NCBI GenBank assembly: GCA_000436915.1
Contig: HF993949.1
Span: forward strand, 1 to 5,418
Origin: Prevotella sp. CAG:1092
Lineage (GTDB): Bacteria; Bacteroidota; Bacteroidia; Bacteroidales; Bacteroidaceae
DNA: 5,418 bases
Direction: 5' to 3'
Shown: in pieces, positions 1-5,394 of the stretch
Layout of the letters: every line of letters starts with the position of its first letter
Numbering within the stretch: position 1 is the stretch's first letter
Translations under genes and position numbers: made by a program
Notes under the pieces: model-generated
The model's input: only the letters and a program-made list of their open reading frames with translations
The model's database searches: none
What the model was told of the DNA's origin: nothing

Positions 1-37
1 TGGTTATATATTTTTTCGCAAAACAAAGATAACCAAA

Positions 38-69
38 AGGGCTGATACCTCGTGAGAAGTGTCAGCCCT
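38..69. terminator. Terminator-like hairpin at left edge
   Basis: Positions 38-48 pair with 59-69 in an 11-bp stem (AGGGCTGATAC against GTGTCAGCCCT, one G-T wobble) around a 10-base loop. On the + strand it is followed by a T-rich stretch (AATTTATTTTG), and on the - strand by another T-rich stretch. It could end a gene lying off the left edge, in either direction. The GC-rich stem in AT-rich surroundings supports a real structure. Its function as a terminator is inferred. Confidence 0.55.
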
Positions 70-120
70 AATTTATTTTGTTTGAAAAAGTTTTACCGGA
101 CAGCAATAATTATAAAACAG

Positions 121-128
121 TATTTTTG
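121..128 (+). promoter_or_regulatory. Candidate -7 box (TATTTTTG) for the small membrane-protein genes
   Basis: TATTTTTG matches the Bacteroidetes -7 consensus TAnnTTTG. Transcription would start near 135, giving a leader of about 20 bases before the ATG at 154. No convincing -33 TTG lies at the usual distance upstream. In AT-rich DNA this match could arise by chance, so support comes mainly from its position. Confidence 0.4.
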
Positions 129-153
129 TATCGAAATTAATTTTTTAGCGTTT

Positions 154-381
154 ATGACTGCACGAGAAGATAAAGAAAAAGAGAAAACTCGAAGAGAAAA
201 CCTTAGTAAGTTTGTCTATCAGTTAGCTCATACATGCTTCACGGCAATGGTTATTGTTGCAGCTGTTGCTTAAGTTTTGGATGTTGATAAACCTGGTTCG
301 TATGCCTTATTATTGGGACTTGGAGTTTTTGCTACACTTTCTTTAGCTTTATTTGCAGACAATATATTAAAAAAGAAATAA
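154..381 (+). pseudogene. Small two-helix membrane protein interrupted by an in-frame stop
   Basis: The frame from ATG 154 encodes 39 residues: a charged, Lys/Glu/Arg-rich N-terminus (MTAREDKEKEK...) and then one hydrophobic helix (about residues 20-39). It stops at TAA 271-273. Read through that codon, the same frame continues for 35 more residues with no further stop. It then has a short polar turn (VLDVDKPGS), a second hydrophobic helix (about residues 50-68) and a lysine-rich tail, ending at TAA 379-381. The whole is a coherent protein of about 75 residues, with both ends cytoplasmic by the positive-inside rule. The second half has no in-frame ATG. It resembles the short two-helix hypothetical proteins common in Bacteroidetes (DUF6722-like from memory, not verified). 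A point mutation such as TTA to TAA would explain the break, and a sequencing error or a functional 39-residue protein are alternatives. ATG 154 is preferred to the in-frame GTG at 52, which lies inside the left hairpin. Confidence 0.65.
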
Positions 382-383
382 TT

Positions 384-491
384 ATGGAAGGTATTTATAT
401 TATTTTCGCAGGCATAGGTATAGTAGCTCTCGCCTTGTATCTTTGGTCTTCATATACCAAAAGTGGCAGAAAATGGCTTGAAAGTTTATAA
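384..491 (+). CDS. 35-residue single-pass membrane protein, function unknown
   Basis: ATG 384 opens a 35-codon frame ending at TAA 489-491. It is too short for most gene callers. The product starts MEGIYIIFAGIG, has one continuous hydrophobic helix (about residues 4-22) and ends in a basic, amphipathic tail TKSGRKWLESL. That layout suggests an inner-membrane peptide with a cytoplasmic C-terminus. The start lies only two bases after the natural stop of the preceding two-helix frame, so the two look like a translationally coupled pair, which is the main reason to believe it is a gene. No clear Shine-Dalgarno sequence is present, only an A-rich run upstream, which is normal for this phylum. I recognise similar short proteins ending in a GKKWLE-type tail in Bacteroidetes, but no function is known to me. 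Confidence 0.6.
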   Translation: MEGIYIIFAGIGIVALALYLWSSYTKSGRKWLESL

Positions 492-522
492 ACTATCGTG
501 GTTTATTTAATTATAATTAAAA

Positions 523-570
523 AAGAGTGAAGAATCTAATAGCTATATAACTATTAAATTCTTCACTCTT
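523..570. terminator. Bidirectional terminator between the small ORFs and cysK
   Basis: Positions 523-535 (AAGAGTGAAGAAT) are perfectly complementary to 558-570, a 13-bp stem. After a 2x2 internal loop (CT/AA), a second 5-bp stem (538-542 with 551-555) closes on an 8-base loop. Reading toward lower coordinates the stem is followed by TTTTAATTATAATT, suited to ending the metY-cysK transcript 26 bases past the cysK stop. Reading toward higher coordinates it is followed by CGTTTTT, suited to ending the small-protein transcript. The convergent arrangement makes a shared terminator likely. Confidence 0.8.
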
Positions 571-595
571 CGTTTTTCACTCTTCCCTTAAATTC

Positions 596-1540
596 TTACA
601 GAGGGTACTCCTCGAATGCGTATAATACTGTGGTGAGGTATCTTTCACCAGTATCAGGGAGGATGGCTACAATCTTCTTACCTTTATTCTCTGGACGCTT
701 GGCAAGGATGGTGGCAGCATAGGCTGCAGCACCAGATGAAATGCCAACGAGCAAGCCTTCCTGTTGTGCAAGCTGACGACCAGAACGGATGGCGTCGTCG
801 TTTTCAATATCCAAGACCTCGTCGATTACTGATGCATCGTAGGTGTCAGGAACGAAGCCTGCACCAATACCTTGGATTTTATGCGGACCACTCTTACCAC
901 CATTCAGTACTGGCGATGAGGCTGGCTCTACAGCTACTATCTTGATATTAGGATTCTTCTCCTTAAGATATTCGCCGATACCGGATATTGTTCCACCTGT
1001 ACCAACTCCACCAACAACGATGTCGACTGTACCATCTGTATCTTCCCAAATTTCAGGACCCGTTGTCTGATAGTGGATTTGTGGGTTGGCAGGGTTAACA
1101 AACTGACCAAGAATAACAGCACCAGGGATAGAAGCTCGCAATTCTTCTGCAGCTTTTATTGCTCCAGGCATGCCATCGGCTCCAGGTGTTAGTCGAACCT
1201 CTGCACCATAAGCCTTAACGAGGTTGCGACGCTCTACACTCATGGTCTCAGGCATAGTAAGGATGAGCTTATAGCCTTTTACAGCAGCAACGAGAGCTTC
1301 GCCAACACCGGTGTTGCCACTTGTAGGTTCTATGATAGTAGCTCCAGGCTTTAGAATGCCTTTGCGCTCAGCATCTTCAATCATAGAAAATGCTACACGG
1401 TCTTTGATGCTACCGCCAGGGTTGAAATATTCCACCTTAGCGATGATGGGTGTTTCCGCTCCATGTAGTTTGGAGTATTTGCTAAGCTCCACAAGAGGAG
1501 TGTGGCCGATAAGGTCGGTTATTTGTTTTGCAATTTTCAT
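596..1540 (-). CDS. cysK: Cysteine synthase (O-acetylserine sulfhydrylase), PLP-dependent
   Basis: This cytoplasmic enzyme makes L-cysteine and acetate from O-acetylserine and sulfide, the last step of cysteine synthesis. The 314 residues match the usual CysK length. The Schiff-base lysine is K46 in NPGGSIKDR. The substrate loop TSGNTG is at 73-78, the glycine-rich PLP phosphate loop GVGTGGT at 178-184, the KIQGIGAGF segment at 221-229, GISSG at 266-270 and PDTGERYLTT at 295-304. ATG 1540 is chosen because MKIAKQITDLIGHTPL is the normal family N-terminus. An in-frame ATG at 1591 would add 17 unrelated residues and overlap the end of metY. The gene begins 19 bases after the metY stop, so the two are almost certainly cotranscribed. 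No clear Shine-Dalgarno sequence is visible. A cystathionine beta-synthase-like role is less likely, because the protein is short and has no regulatory domain. Confidence 0.95.
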   Translation of the reverse strand: MKIAKQITDLIGHTPLVELSKYSKLHGAETPIIAKVEYFNPGGSIKDRVAFSMIEDAERKGILKPGATIIEPTSGNTGVGEALVAAVKGYKLILTMPETMSVERRNLVKAYGAEVRLTPGADGMPGAIKAAEELRASIPGAVILGQFVNPANPQIHYQTTGPEIWEDTDGTVDIVVGGVGTGGTISGIGEYLKEKNPNIKIVAVEPASSPVLNGGKSGPHKIQGIGAGFVPDTYDASVIDEVLDIENDDAIRSGRQLAQQEGLLVGISSGAAAYAATILAKRPENKGKKIVAILPDTGERYLTTVLYAFEEYPL

Positions 1541-1559
1541 ATCGCCATGGTTTATACGA

Positions 1560-2852
1560 TTATACATATTCGAAAGCCTCTTTGAGAGCATCGAGCAAGT
1601 CGTCGATATTCTCGATACCGATGCTCAAGCGAATGGTAGAAGGATAGATATGCTCCTGCTCCAATTCCTCAGGACTCATTTGTGAGTGTGTTGTTGTGGC
1701 TGGATGTATCACGAGCGACTTCACATCGGCAACATTTGCCAAGAGTGAGAATATGCGCAAGTGGTCGATGAATGCCCATGCTTCTTTCTGACCTCCCTTG
1801 ATTTCGAAGGTGAAGATGCTACCAGCACCATTAGGATAGAGCTTCTTGTATAGCTCGTGGTCTGGGTGAGAAGGGAGTGAAGGATGGTTAACCTTGGTGA
1901 CCTTAGGGTTGTTGGCAAGATATTCCACTACCTTAAGTGCATTCTGCACGTGGCGCTCTACACGAAGGCTGAGAGTCTCCAGACCCTGAAGCAATATCCA
2001 TGCATTGAAAGGACTGATGGTAGCACCAGTATCACGAAGGATGACGGCACGAATTCTTGTTACGAAAGCAGCTGCTCCTGCTACATCAGCAAATACTGCA
2101 CCATGGTATGAAGGGTCTGGCTTGGCAAGGGTAGGGAACTTGTCGGCATTAGCCTTCCAGTCGAACTTGCCGCCATCTACGATTACGCCACCGAGCGAAC
2201 TACCATGACCGCCAATGAACTTTGTGGCAGAATGAACAACAATGTCGGCTCCATGTTCGATAGGACGAATGAGGTAAGGAGTGCCGAAGGTGTTGTCGAT
2301 GATGAGAGGGATGTTATGACGATGAGCAATCTCTGCAAGACGGTCGATATCTGTAACGTCAGAGTTTGGATTACCGAAAGTCTCAGCATATAGAGCCTTG
2401 GTGTTAGGCTTGATGGCAGCCTCTACTTCATCAAAGTTGCGAACATCAACGATAGTGTATGTAACACCCTGAGTTGTCAATGTGTGAGTGATGAGGTTGA
2501 ACGAGCCGCCATAAAGGTTGTCGGCTGCTACCACATGGTCGCCATTCTGAAGGATGTTTTGTAAAGCGTAGGTTACGGCAGCAGCACCAGAAGCAACTGC
2601 GAGTCCGGCTACACCACCCTCAAGGGCTGCAACACGATCTTCGAATACTCCCTGAGTGGAGTTAGTTAGTCGACCATAGATATTACCTGCATCGCGAAGA
2701 CCAAAACGGTCGGCAGCATGCTGAGAGTTGCGGAACACATAACTTGTGGTCTGATATATAGGCACTGCTCTTGCATCAGTTGCAGGATCTGGATTCTCTT
2801 GTCCAACGTGGAGTTGTAGGGTCTCAAAACGGAGTTTTCTTTCGTTGCTCAT
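1560..2852 (-). CDS. metY: O-acetylhomoserine sulfhydrylase (O-acetylhomoserine aminocarboxypropyltransferase)
   Basis: This PLP enzyme of the Cys/Met metabolism family condenses O-acetylhomoserine with sulfide to give homocysteine, the direct-sulfhydrylation route to methionine. The 430-residue length fits MetY, which is longer than the roughly 390 residues of cystathionine gamma-synthase or methionine gamma-lyase. Visible motifs are Y59-G-R61 (PLP phosphate contact from the partner subunit), Y114 in LYGGS, D186 in IDNTFGTP (pyridine nitrogen), the PLP lysine K211 in SATKFIGGHG, and R408 in RLSIGIE, the likely substrate-carboxylate ligand. The N-terminus RFETLQLHVGQ and the HPATTTHSQ segment (383-391) are typical of the family. 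It is the first gene of the operon with cysK, and both use sulfide. A precise substrate switch (O-succinyl or O-phospho ester) cannot be excluded from sequence, but the length and motifs favour O-acetylhomoserine. Confidence 0.93.
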   Translation of the reverse strand: MSNERKLRFETLQLHVGQENPDPATDARAVPIYQTTSYVFRNSQHAADRFGLRDAGNIYGRLTNSTQGVFEDRVAALEGGVAGLAVASGAAAVTYALQNILQNGDHVVAADNLYGGSFNLITHTLTTQGVTYTIVDVRNFDEVEAAIKPNTKALYAETFGNPNSDVTDIDRLAEIAHRHNIPLIIDNTFGTPYLIRPIEHGADIVVHSATKFIGGHGSSLGGVIVDGGKFDWKANADKFPTLAKPDPSYHGAVFADVAGAAAFVTRIRAVILRDTGATISPFNAWILLQGLETLSLRVERHVQNALKVVEYLANNPKVTKVNHPSLPSHPDHELYKKLYPNGAGSIFTFEIKGGQKEAWAFIDHLRIFSLLANVADVKSLVIHPATTTHSQMSPEELEQEHIYPSTIRLSIGIENIDDLLDALKEAFEYV

Positions 2853-2860
2853 AATTTGTT

Positions 2861-2866
2861 TCCTTT
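2861..2866 (-). promoter_or_regulatory. Ribosome binding site of metY (AAAGGA)
   Basis: On the - strand AAAGGA ends 8 bases before the metY ATG. It is the only good Shine-Dalgarno match in front of any large gene in this window, and it supports ATG 2852 as the start. Confidence 0.65.
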
Positions 2867-2898
2867 CTTTTATTTGTTTTTATGTTGTTGTCTGTTTA

Positions 2899-2914
2899 TT
2901 GTGATACCATAAAT
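2899..2914 (-). promoter_or_regulatory. Candidate operator copy 1, in the metY 5' leader
   Basis: TTGTGATACCATAAAT (written on the + strand) differs at one base from 2993-3008. It lies downstream of the metY -7 box, about +25 to +40 in the transcript, where a bound protein could block elongation. Its own dyad symmetry is weaker than that of the upstream copy. The regulator is unknown. Confidence 0.45.
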
Positions 2915-2944
2915 CGTGTTTGTGTATCTTTATGTTCACGGTTG

Positions 2945-2952
2945 CAAAGGTA
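2945..2952 (-). promoter_or_regulatory. metY-cysK promoter, -7 box TACCTTTG
   Basis: On the - strand TACCTTTG is an exact TAnnTTTG match, followed by CAACCGTGAAC, a typical Bacteroidetes start region. The transcript would begin near 2938 with a leader of about 85 bases. No TTG is found at the expected -33 position, so the promoter may depend on an activator. Confidence 0.7.
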
Positions 2953-2989
2953 CAGCGAAATACTGATACGGGAAATAGCATAATTGCGT

Positions 2990-3015
2990 CATTTGTGATA
3001 CCACAAATGTGGTAT
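2990..3015 (-). promoter_or_regulatory. Candidate operator copy 2: overlapping inverted repeats upstream of metY
   Basis: Two perfect 8-base-arm dyads overlap here. CATTTGTG-ATAC-CACAAATG occupies 2990-3009 and ATACCACA-AA-TGTGGTAT occupies 2998-3015. Three half-sites of the form TGTGRTAT therefore alternate in orientation. The cluster lies about 50 to 75 bases upstream of the inferred metY start, a normal activator position and just beyond a poor -33 region. The TGTG/CACA halves recall Crp-Fnr sites and the ATAC/GTAT ends recall LysR-type sites. The sequence does not decide between these or other families. Control of metY-cysK is inferred from position. Confidence 0.6.
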
Positions 3016-3159
3016 ATGAGTGATAATAGCCCGAAATTGACATGATTCTTGGTGTTTACACCTTATTATATATATAGGGACAGAGATTTTATATATAACA
3101 ATATGGTGTCTTTAATAAAAATGTAACATGTTGGTAATATGTGTGAAAGAAAATAGTGC

Positions 3160-3167
3160 TATCTTTG
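3160..3167 (+). promoter_or_regulatory. Response-regulator operon promoter, -7 box TATCTTTG
   Basis: TATCTTTG is an exact TAnnTTTG match followed by CAACCGT, the same seven bases that follow the metY box. Transcription would start near 3174, about 24 bases before the ATG. A TTG at 3131-3133 is somewhat too far upstream for a standard -33 element. Confidence 0.7.
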
Positions 3168-3197
3168 CAACCGTAATACAATATATATAAATATATT

Positions 3198-3914
3198 ATG
3201 GTGAACGATTTAACAGATGGCACAGCCAATAAGGGCTACCGCATTCTTGTGGTAGACGACGAGGAAGACTTGTGTGAAATCCTAAAGTTTAATCTTGAGA
3301 CTGAAGGATATACAGTAGAAACAGCTAATTCGGCAGAAGAGGCGCTGACATTGGATATTGCCAATTTCAACCTTTTGCTCCTTGATGTTATGATGGGAGG
3401 TATGTCGGGCTATTCACTCGCCAAGAAGTTGAAGGCTGCTCCTGCTACAGCACAGATTCCTATCATCTTCCTTACCGCTCGTGATAGTGAGAACGATACC
3501 ATTACAGGTTTCAACATCGGTGCCGACGACTATATCTCAAAGCCTTTCTCTATTCGTGAGGTGATGGTGAGAATAAGAGCCGTGCTTCGTCGTACTTCAG
3601 AAACTCCTGCTACAGAGGCTCATCAGATGATACGCTATCAGGGATTGGAGATGAACCTTGATAAGAAGACTGTGACTGTAGATGGCGAAGATGTGCCATT
3701 TACAAAGACTGAGTTTGAACTGTTGAAGCTGTTGCTCGAAGAACGCGGAAGAGTCTTTTCACGTCAGGAACTCATCGATAAAGTTTGGCCTAAGGATGTG
3801 CTGGTGCTCGACCGCACAGTAGATGTCAACATCACTCGTATGAGGAAAAAGATAGGAAGATTCTCAAAGTGTATTGTTACCCGCTTGGGCTTCGGATATT
3901 ATTTTGACGCATGA
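3198..3914 (+). CDS. OmpR/PhoB-family DNA-binding response regulator
   Basis: This cytoplasmic transcription factor is switched on by phosphoryl transfer from its partner kinase. The receiver domain covers about residues 14-131: acidic pair D20-D21, phospho-acceptor D63 in LLDVMM, T93 in FLTAR, and K115 in the ISKPF loop. The winged-helix DNA-binding domain covers about 145-237, with TKTEFELLKLL, RQELIDKVWP, the recognition-helix region RTVDVNITRMRKKIG and the terminal TRLGFGYYF. At 238 residues it has the normal OmpR/PhoB length. The usual proline four residues after the phospho-aspartate (DxMMP) is glycine here (G67). ATG 3198 leaves about 13 residues before the first beta strand. No Shine-Dalgarno sequence is present, and the leader is AT-only near the start. 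The stop overlaps the kinase start by 4 bases. Phosphate-type sensing is possible, since the partner is PhoR-like, but the signal and targets are unknown, so no symbol is given. Confidence 0.93.
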   Translation: MVNDLTDGTANKGYRILVVDDEEDLCEILKFNLETEGYTVETANSAEEALTLDIANFNLLLLDVMMGGMSGYSLAKKLKAAPATAQIPIIFLTARDSENDTITGFNIGADDYISKPFSIREVMVRIRAVLRRTSETPATEAHQMIRYQGLEMNLDKKTVTVDGEDVPFTKTEFELLKLLLEERGRVFSRQELIDKVWPKDVLVLDRTVDVNITRMRKKIGRFSKCIVTRLGFGYYFDA

Positions 3915-5329
3915 TGAATATGAAACTAACAGTAGGTCAGAAACTATATGCTTCGGTAATGGCGATATTTCTTGTCTTTGCCGTGGCATTAATCATGTTT
4001 CAGCAAAACAGGGAAAAGCAATTTAAGATAGAAGCCCTGAATATAAGGTTGCAAGGCTACAACGAGCATATGGCTGAATCGCTCGATACCATGGAGCTAA
4101 TTGGCTTTGGCGCTATGAATAAATATGTGGCAATGCACAATATGCCTGGACTTAGAGTCACCATCATCAACACTAAGGGCGAGGTGATTTATGATAATAA
4201 GCTCAGCAAACCTACTCATGCTGCCAACCACTTAAACCGTCCTGAGATTCGTCAGGCGCTGGCTACAGGAAAAGGATATACTGTTGACAGAAAGAGCAAT
4301 ACTCTGAATCACGACTATTTCTATTCTGCCACATATTATCCACAAAGCAAAGTGATTGTTCGTAGTGCGTTGCCTTACGACAACAATCTTATTCGTTCGC
4401 TAAGTGCCGACCAACATTATATATGGTTTACTCTTGGAGCATTGCTCGTGTTGACAATTGTGTTGTGGCGATTTACTCGCCGACTGGGCAAGAATGTAGA
4501 CAAGCTACGACTCTTTGCATATAAAGCCGACCATAACGAATCTTTAGAGACAGAAGACTTGGCTGAATTTCCTAACGATGAGTTAGGCGAAATAGCAGAG
4601 CGAATAATTAAGATTTATAAGCGTCTGCAGTCTACACGTAAAGAGCAAGATATGTTGAAGCGACAGCTCACTCAGAATATTGCCCATGAGTTAAAGACTC
4701 CTGTGGCAAGTATTCAGGGCTATTTGGAAACAATACTGGGCAACGACGATATGAGTGATGAAACAAAGAAGCAGTTTATGCAACGATGCTTTGCTCAGAG
4801 CCAACGCCTCACAGCTTTGCTTCATGATATTTCTACTCTGAATCGTATGGATGATGCTCCACAAGAGACTGAGTTTGGTGAGGTGGATATAACACAGATG
4901 GTGGCAACAATAAAGAGCGAGACAGCCTTGCAGTTGGCAGAGAAAGATATGACTTTCAATAATCTGCTGCCTAAGGATCTTGCCGTTAAGGGCAACCAGA
5001 GTTTGCTATATAGCGTGTTTAGAAATCTTGTGGATAATGCTATCGCATACGCAGGTGTTGGCACCACCATTATTCTCTCGGCTCAGAAGGAAGGGCCTAT
5101 GTGGCATTTCATATTCAAGGATAATGGCGTGGGAGTGCCTCGCGAACATCTGCCACGACTCTTCGAACGTTTCTATCGTGTAGACAAGGGACGAAGCAGA
5201 AAGATGGGAGGTACAGGCTTAGGACTCGCCATAGTGAAGAATGCCGTATTGCTACATGGTGGTAGAATGTCGGTAGACAATCAGCTTTCTGGTGGCTTGA
5301 TATTCGACTTCACCCTGCCTGCTTGTTAA
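3911..5329 (+). CDS. PhoR-like membrane sensor histidine kinase
   Basis: This inner-membrane kinase pairs with the response regulator just upstream. Of 472 residues, TM1 is about 12-30, an extracytoplasmic sensor domain about 31-168, TM2 about 170-187 and a HAMP-like linker about 188-243 (ending DELGEIAERI). The dimerisation helix carries phospho-acceptor H259 in NIAHELKTP. The ATPase domain has the N box (RNLVDNAIAYA, N372 and N376), G1 box DNGVGVP (404-410), F box LFERFYRVD (417-425) and G2 box GGTGLGLAIVK (433-443), so all catalytic motifs are intact. The sensor segment RVTIINTKGEVIYDN with a later NRPEIRQALATGKG resembles the PAS/Cache-like sensor of PhoR kinases. The ligand is not deducible. 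The start ATG 3911 overlaps the regulator stop as ATGA. In-frame ATGs at 3914 and 3920 are alternatives, with little effect on the product. Transcription ends at the hairpin 31 bases downstream. Confidence 0.93.
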   Translation: MMNMKLTVGQKLYASVMAIFLVFAVALIMFQQNREKQFKIEALNIRLQGYNEHMAESLDTMELIGFGAMNKYVAMHNMPGLRVTIINTKGEVIYDNKLSKPTHAANHLNRPEIRQALATGKGYTVDRKSNTLNHDYFYSATYYPQSKVIVRSALPYDNNLIRSLSADQHYIWFTLGALLVLTIVLWRFTRRLGKNVDKLRLFAYKADHNESLETEDLAEFPNDELGEIAERIIKIYKRLQSTRKEQDMLKRQLTQNIAHELKTPVASIQGYLETILGNDDMSDETKKQFMQRCFAQSQRLTALLHDISTLNRMDDAPQETEFGEVDITQMVATIKSETALQLAEKDMTFNNLLPKDLAVKGNQSLLYSVFRNLVDNAIAYAGVGTTIILSAQKEGPMWHFIFKDNGVGVPREHLPRLFERFYRVDKGRSRKMGGTGLGLAIVKNAVLLHGGRMSVDNQLSGGLIFDFTLPAC

Positions 5330-5360
5330 AATATAGTAGGCGTATATATCAAATATGTAA

Positions 5361-5390
5361 AAAACAATAATCCTTTTGGGTTATTGTTTT
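5361..5390 (+). terminator. Intrinsic terminator of the two-component operon
   Basis: Positions 5361-5373 pair with 5378-5390 in a 13-bp stem (AAAACAATAATCC against GGGTTATTGTTTT, one T-G wobble) on a TTTT tetraloop. A further T run to 5394 follows. It starts 31 bases after the kinase stop. This is a classic rho-independent terminator. Confidence 0.9.
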
Positions 5391-5394
5391 TTTT

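Larger units (their letters stand above)
2853..3197. other. Divergent intergenic region between metY-cysK and the two-component operon
   Basis: These 345 bases contain no credible coding frame. From left to right they hold the metY ribosome binding site, a candidate operator copy in the metY leader (2899-2914), the metY -7 box (2945-2952), an overlapping inverted-repeat cluster (2990-3015), a small dyad GGTGT-TT-ACACC (3051-3062), two TTATATATA runs (3066-3076 and 3089-3098), the -7 box of the response regulator (3160-3167) and an AT-only dyad touching its start codon (3180-3197). I see no T-box or SAM riboswitch architecture in the metY leader of about 85 bases. Confidence 0.85.

Noticed and set aside
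38..69. tRNA or small RNA fragment at the left edge
   Set aside because: Only a single simple hairpin is present, with no cloverleaf arms or anticodon stem. Terminator-like structure fits better.
52..153. N-terminal extension of the first small ORF back to GTG 52
   Set aside because: The start lies in the loop of the left hairpin and upstream of the candidate promoter, and the added sequence has no protein-like features.
271..273. Programmed readthrough or recoding of the TAA
   Set aside because: TAA serves as a normal stop for the other genes here, and there is no downstream structure or slippery site to suggest recoding. A mutation or sequence error is simpler.
1541..1591. Longer cysK start at ATG 1591, adding 17 residues
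   Set aside because: The extension (MLSKRLSNMYNRINHGD) overlaps the metY C-terminal codons and has no counterpart in CysK proteins. The family N-terminus starts at ATG 1540.
1311..1685. 124-codon + strand frame opposite cysK and metY
   Set aside because: It is antisense to two well-conserved enzymes and spans their junction. The translation has no recognisable domain.
2853..2938. SAM riboswitch or T-box in the metY leader
   Set aside because: The leader is about 85 bases, low in GC and without the paired helices or conserved cores of those elements. No terminator-antiterminator pair is visible.
3066..3098. Two TTATATATA runs as a direct-repeat binding site for the response regulator
   Set aside because: Simple TA runs are common in this AT-rich intergenic DNA, and their spacing and position give no specific support.
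4822..5070. 82-codon - strand frame inside the kinase gene
   Set aside because: It lies entirely opposite conserved kinase motifs and has no promoter, ribosome binding site or recognisable product, so it is a shadow frame.
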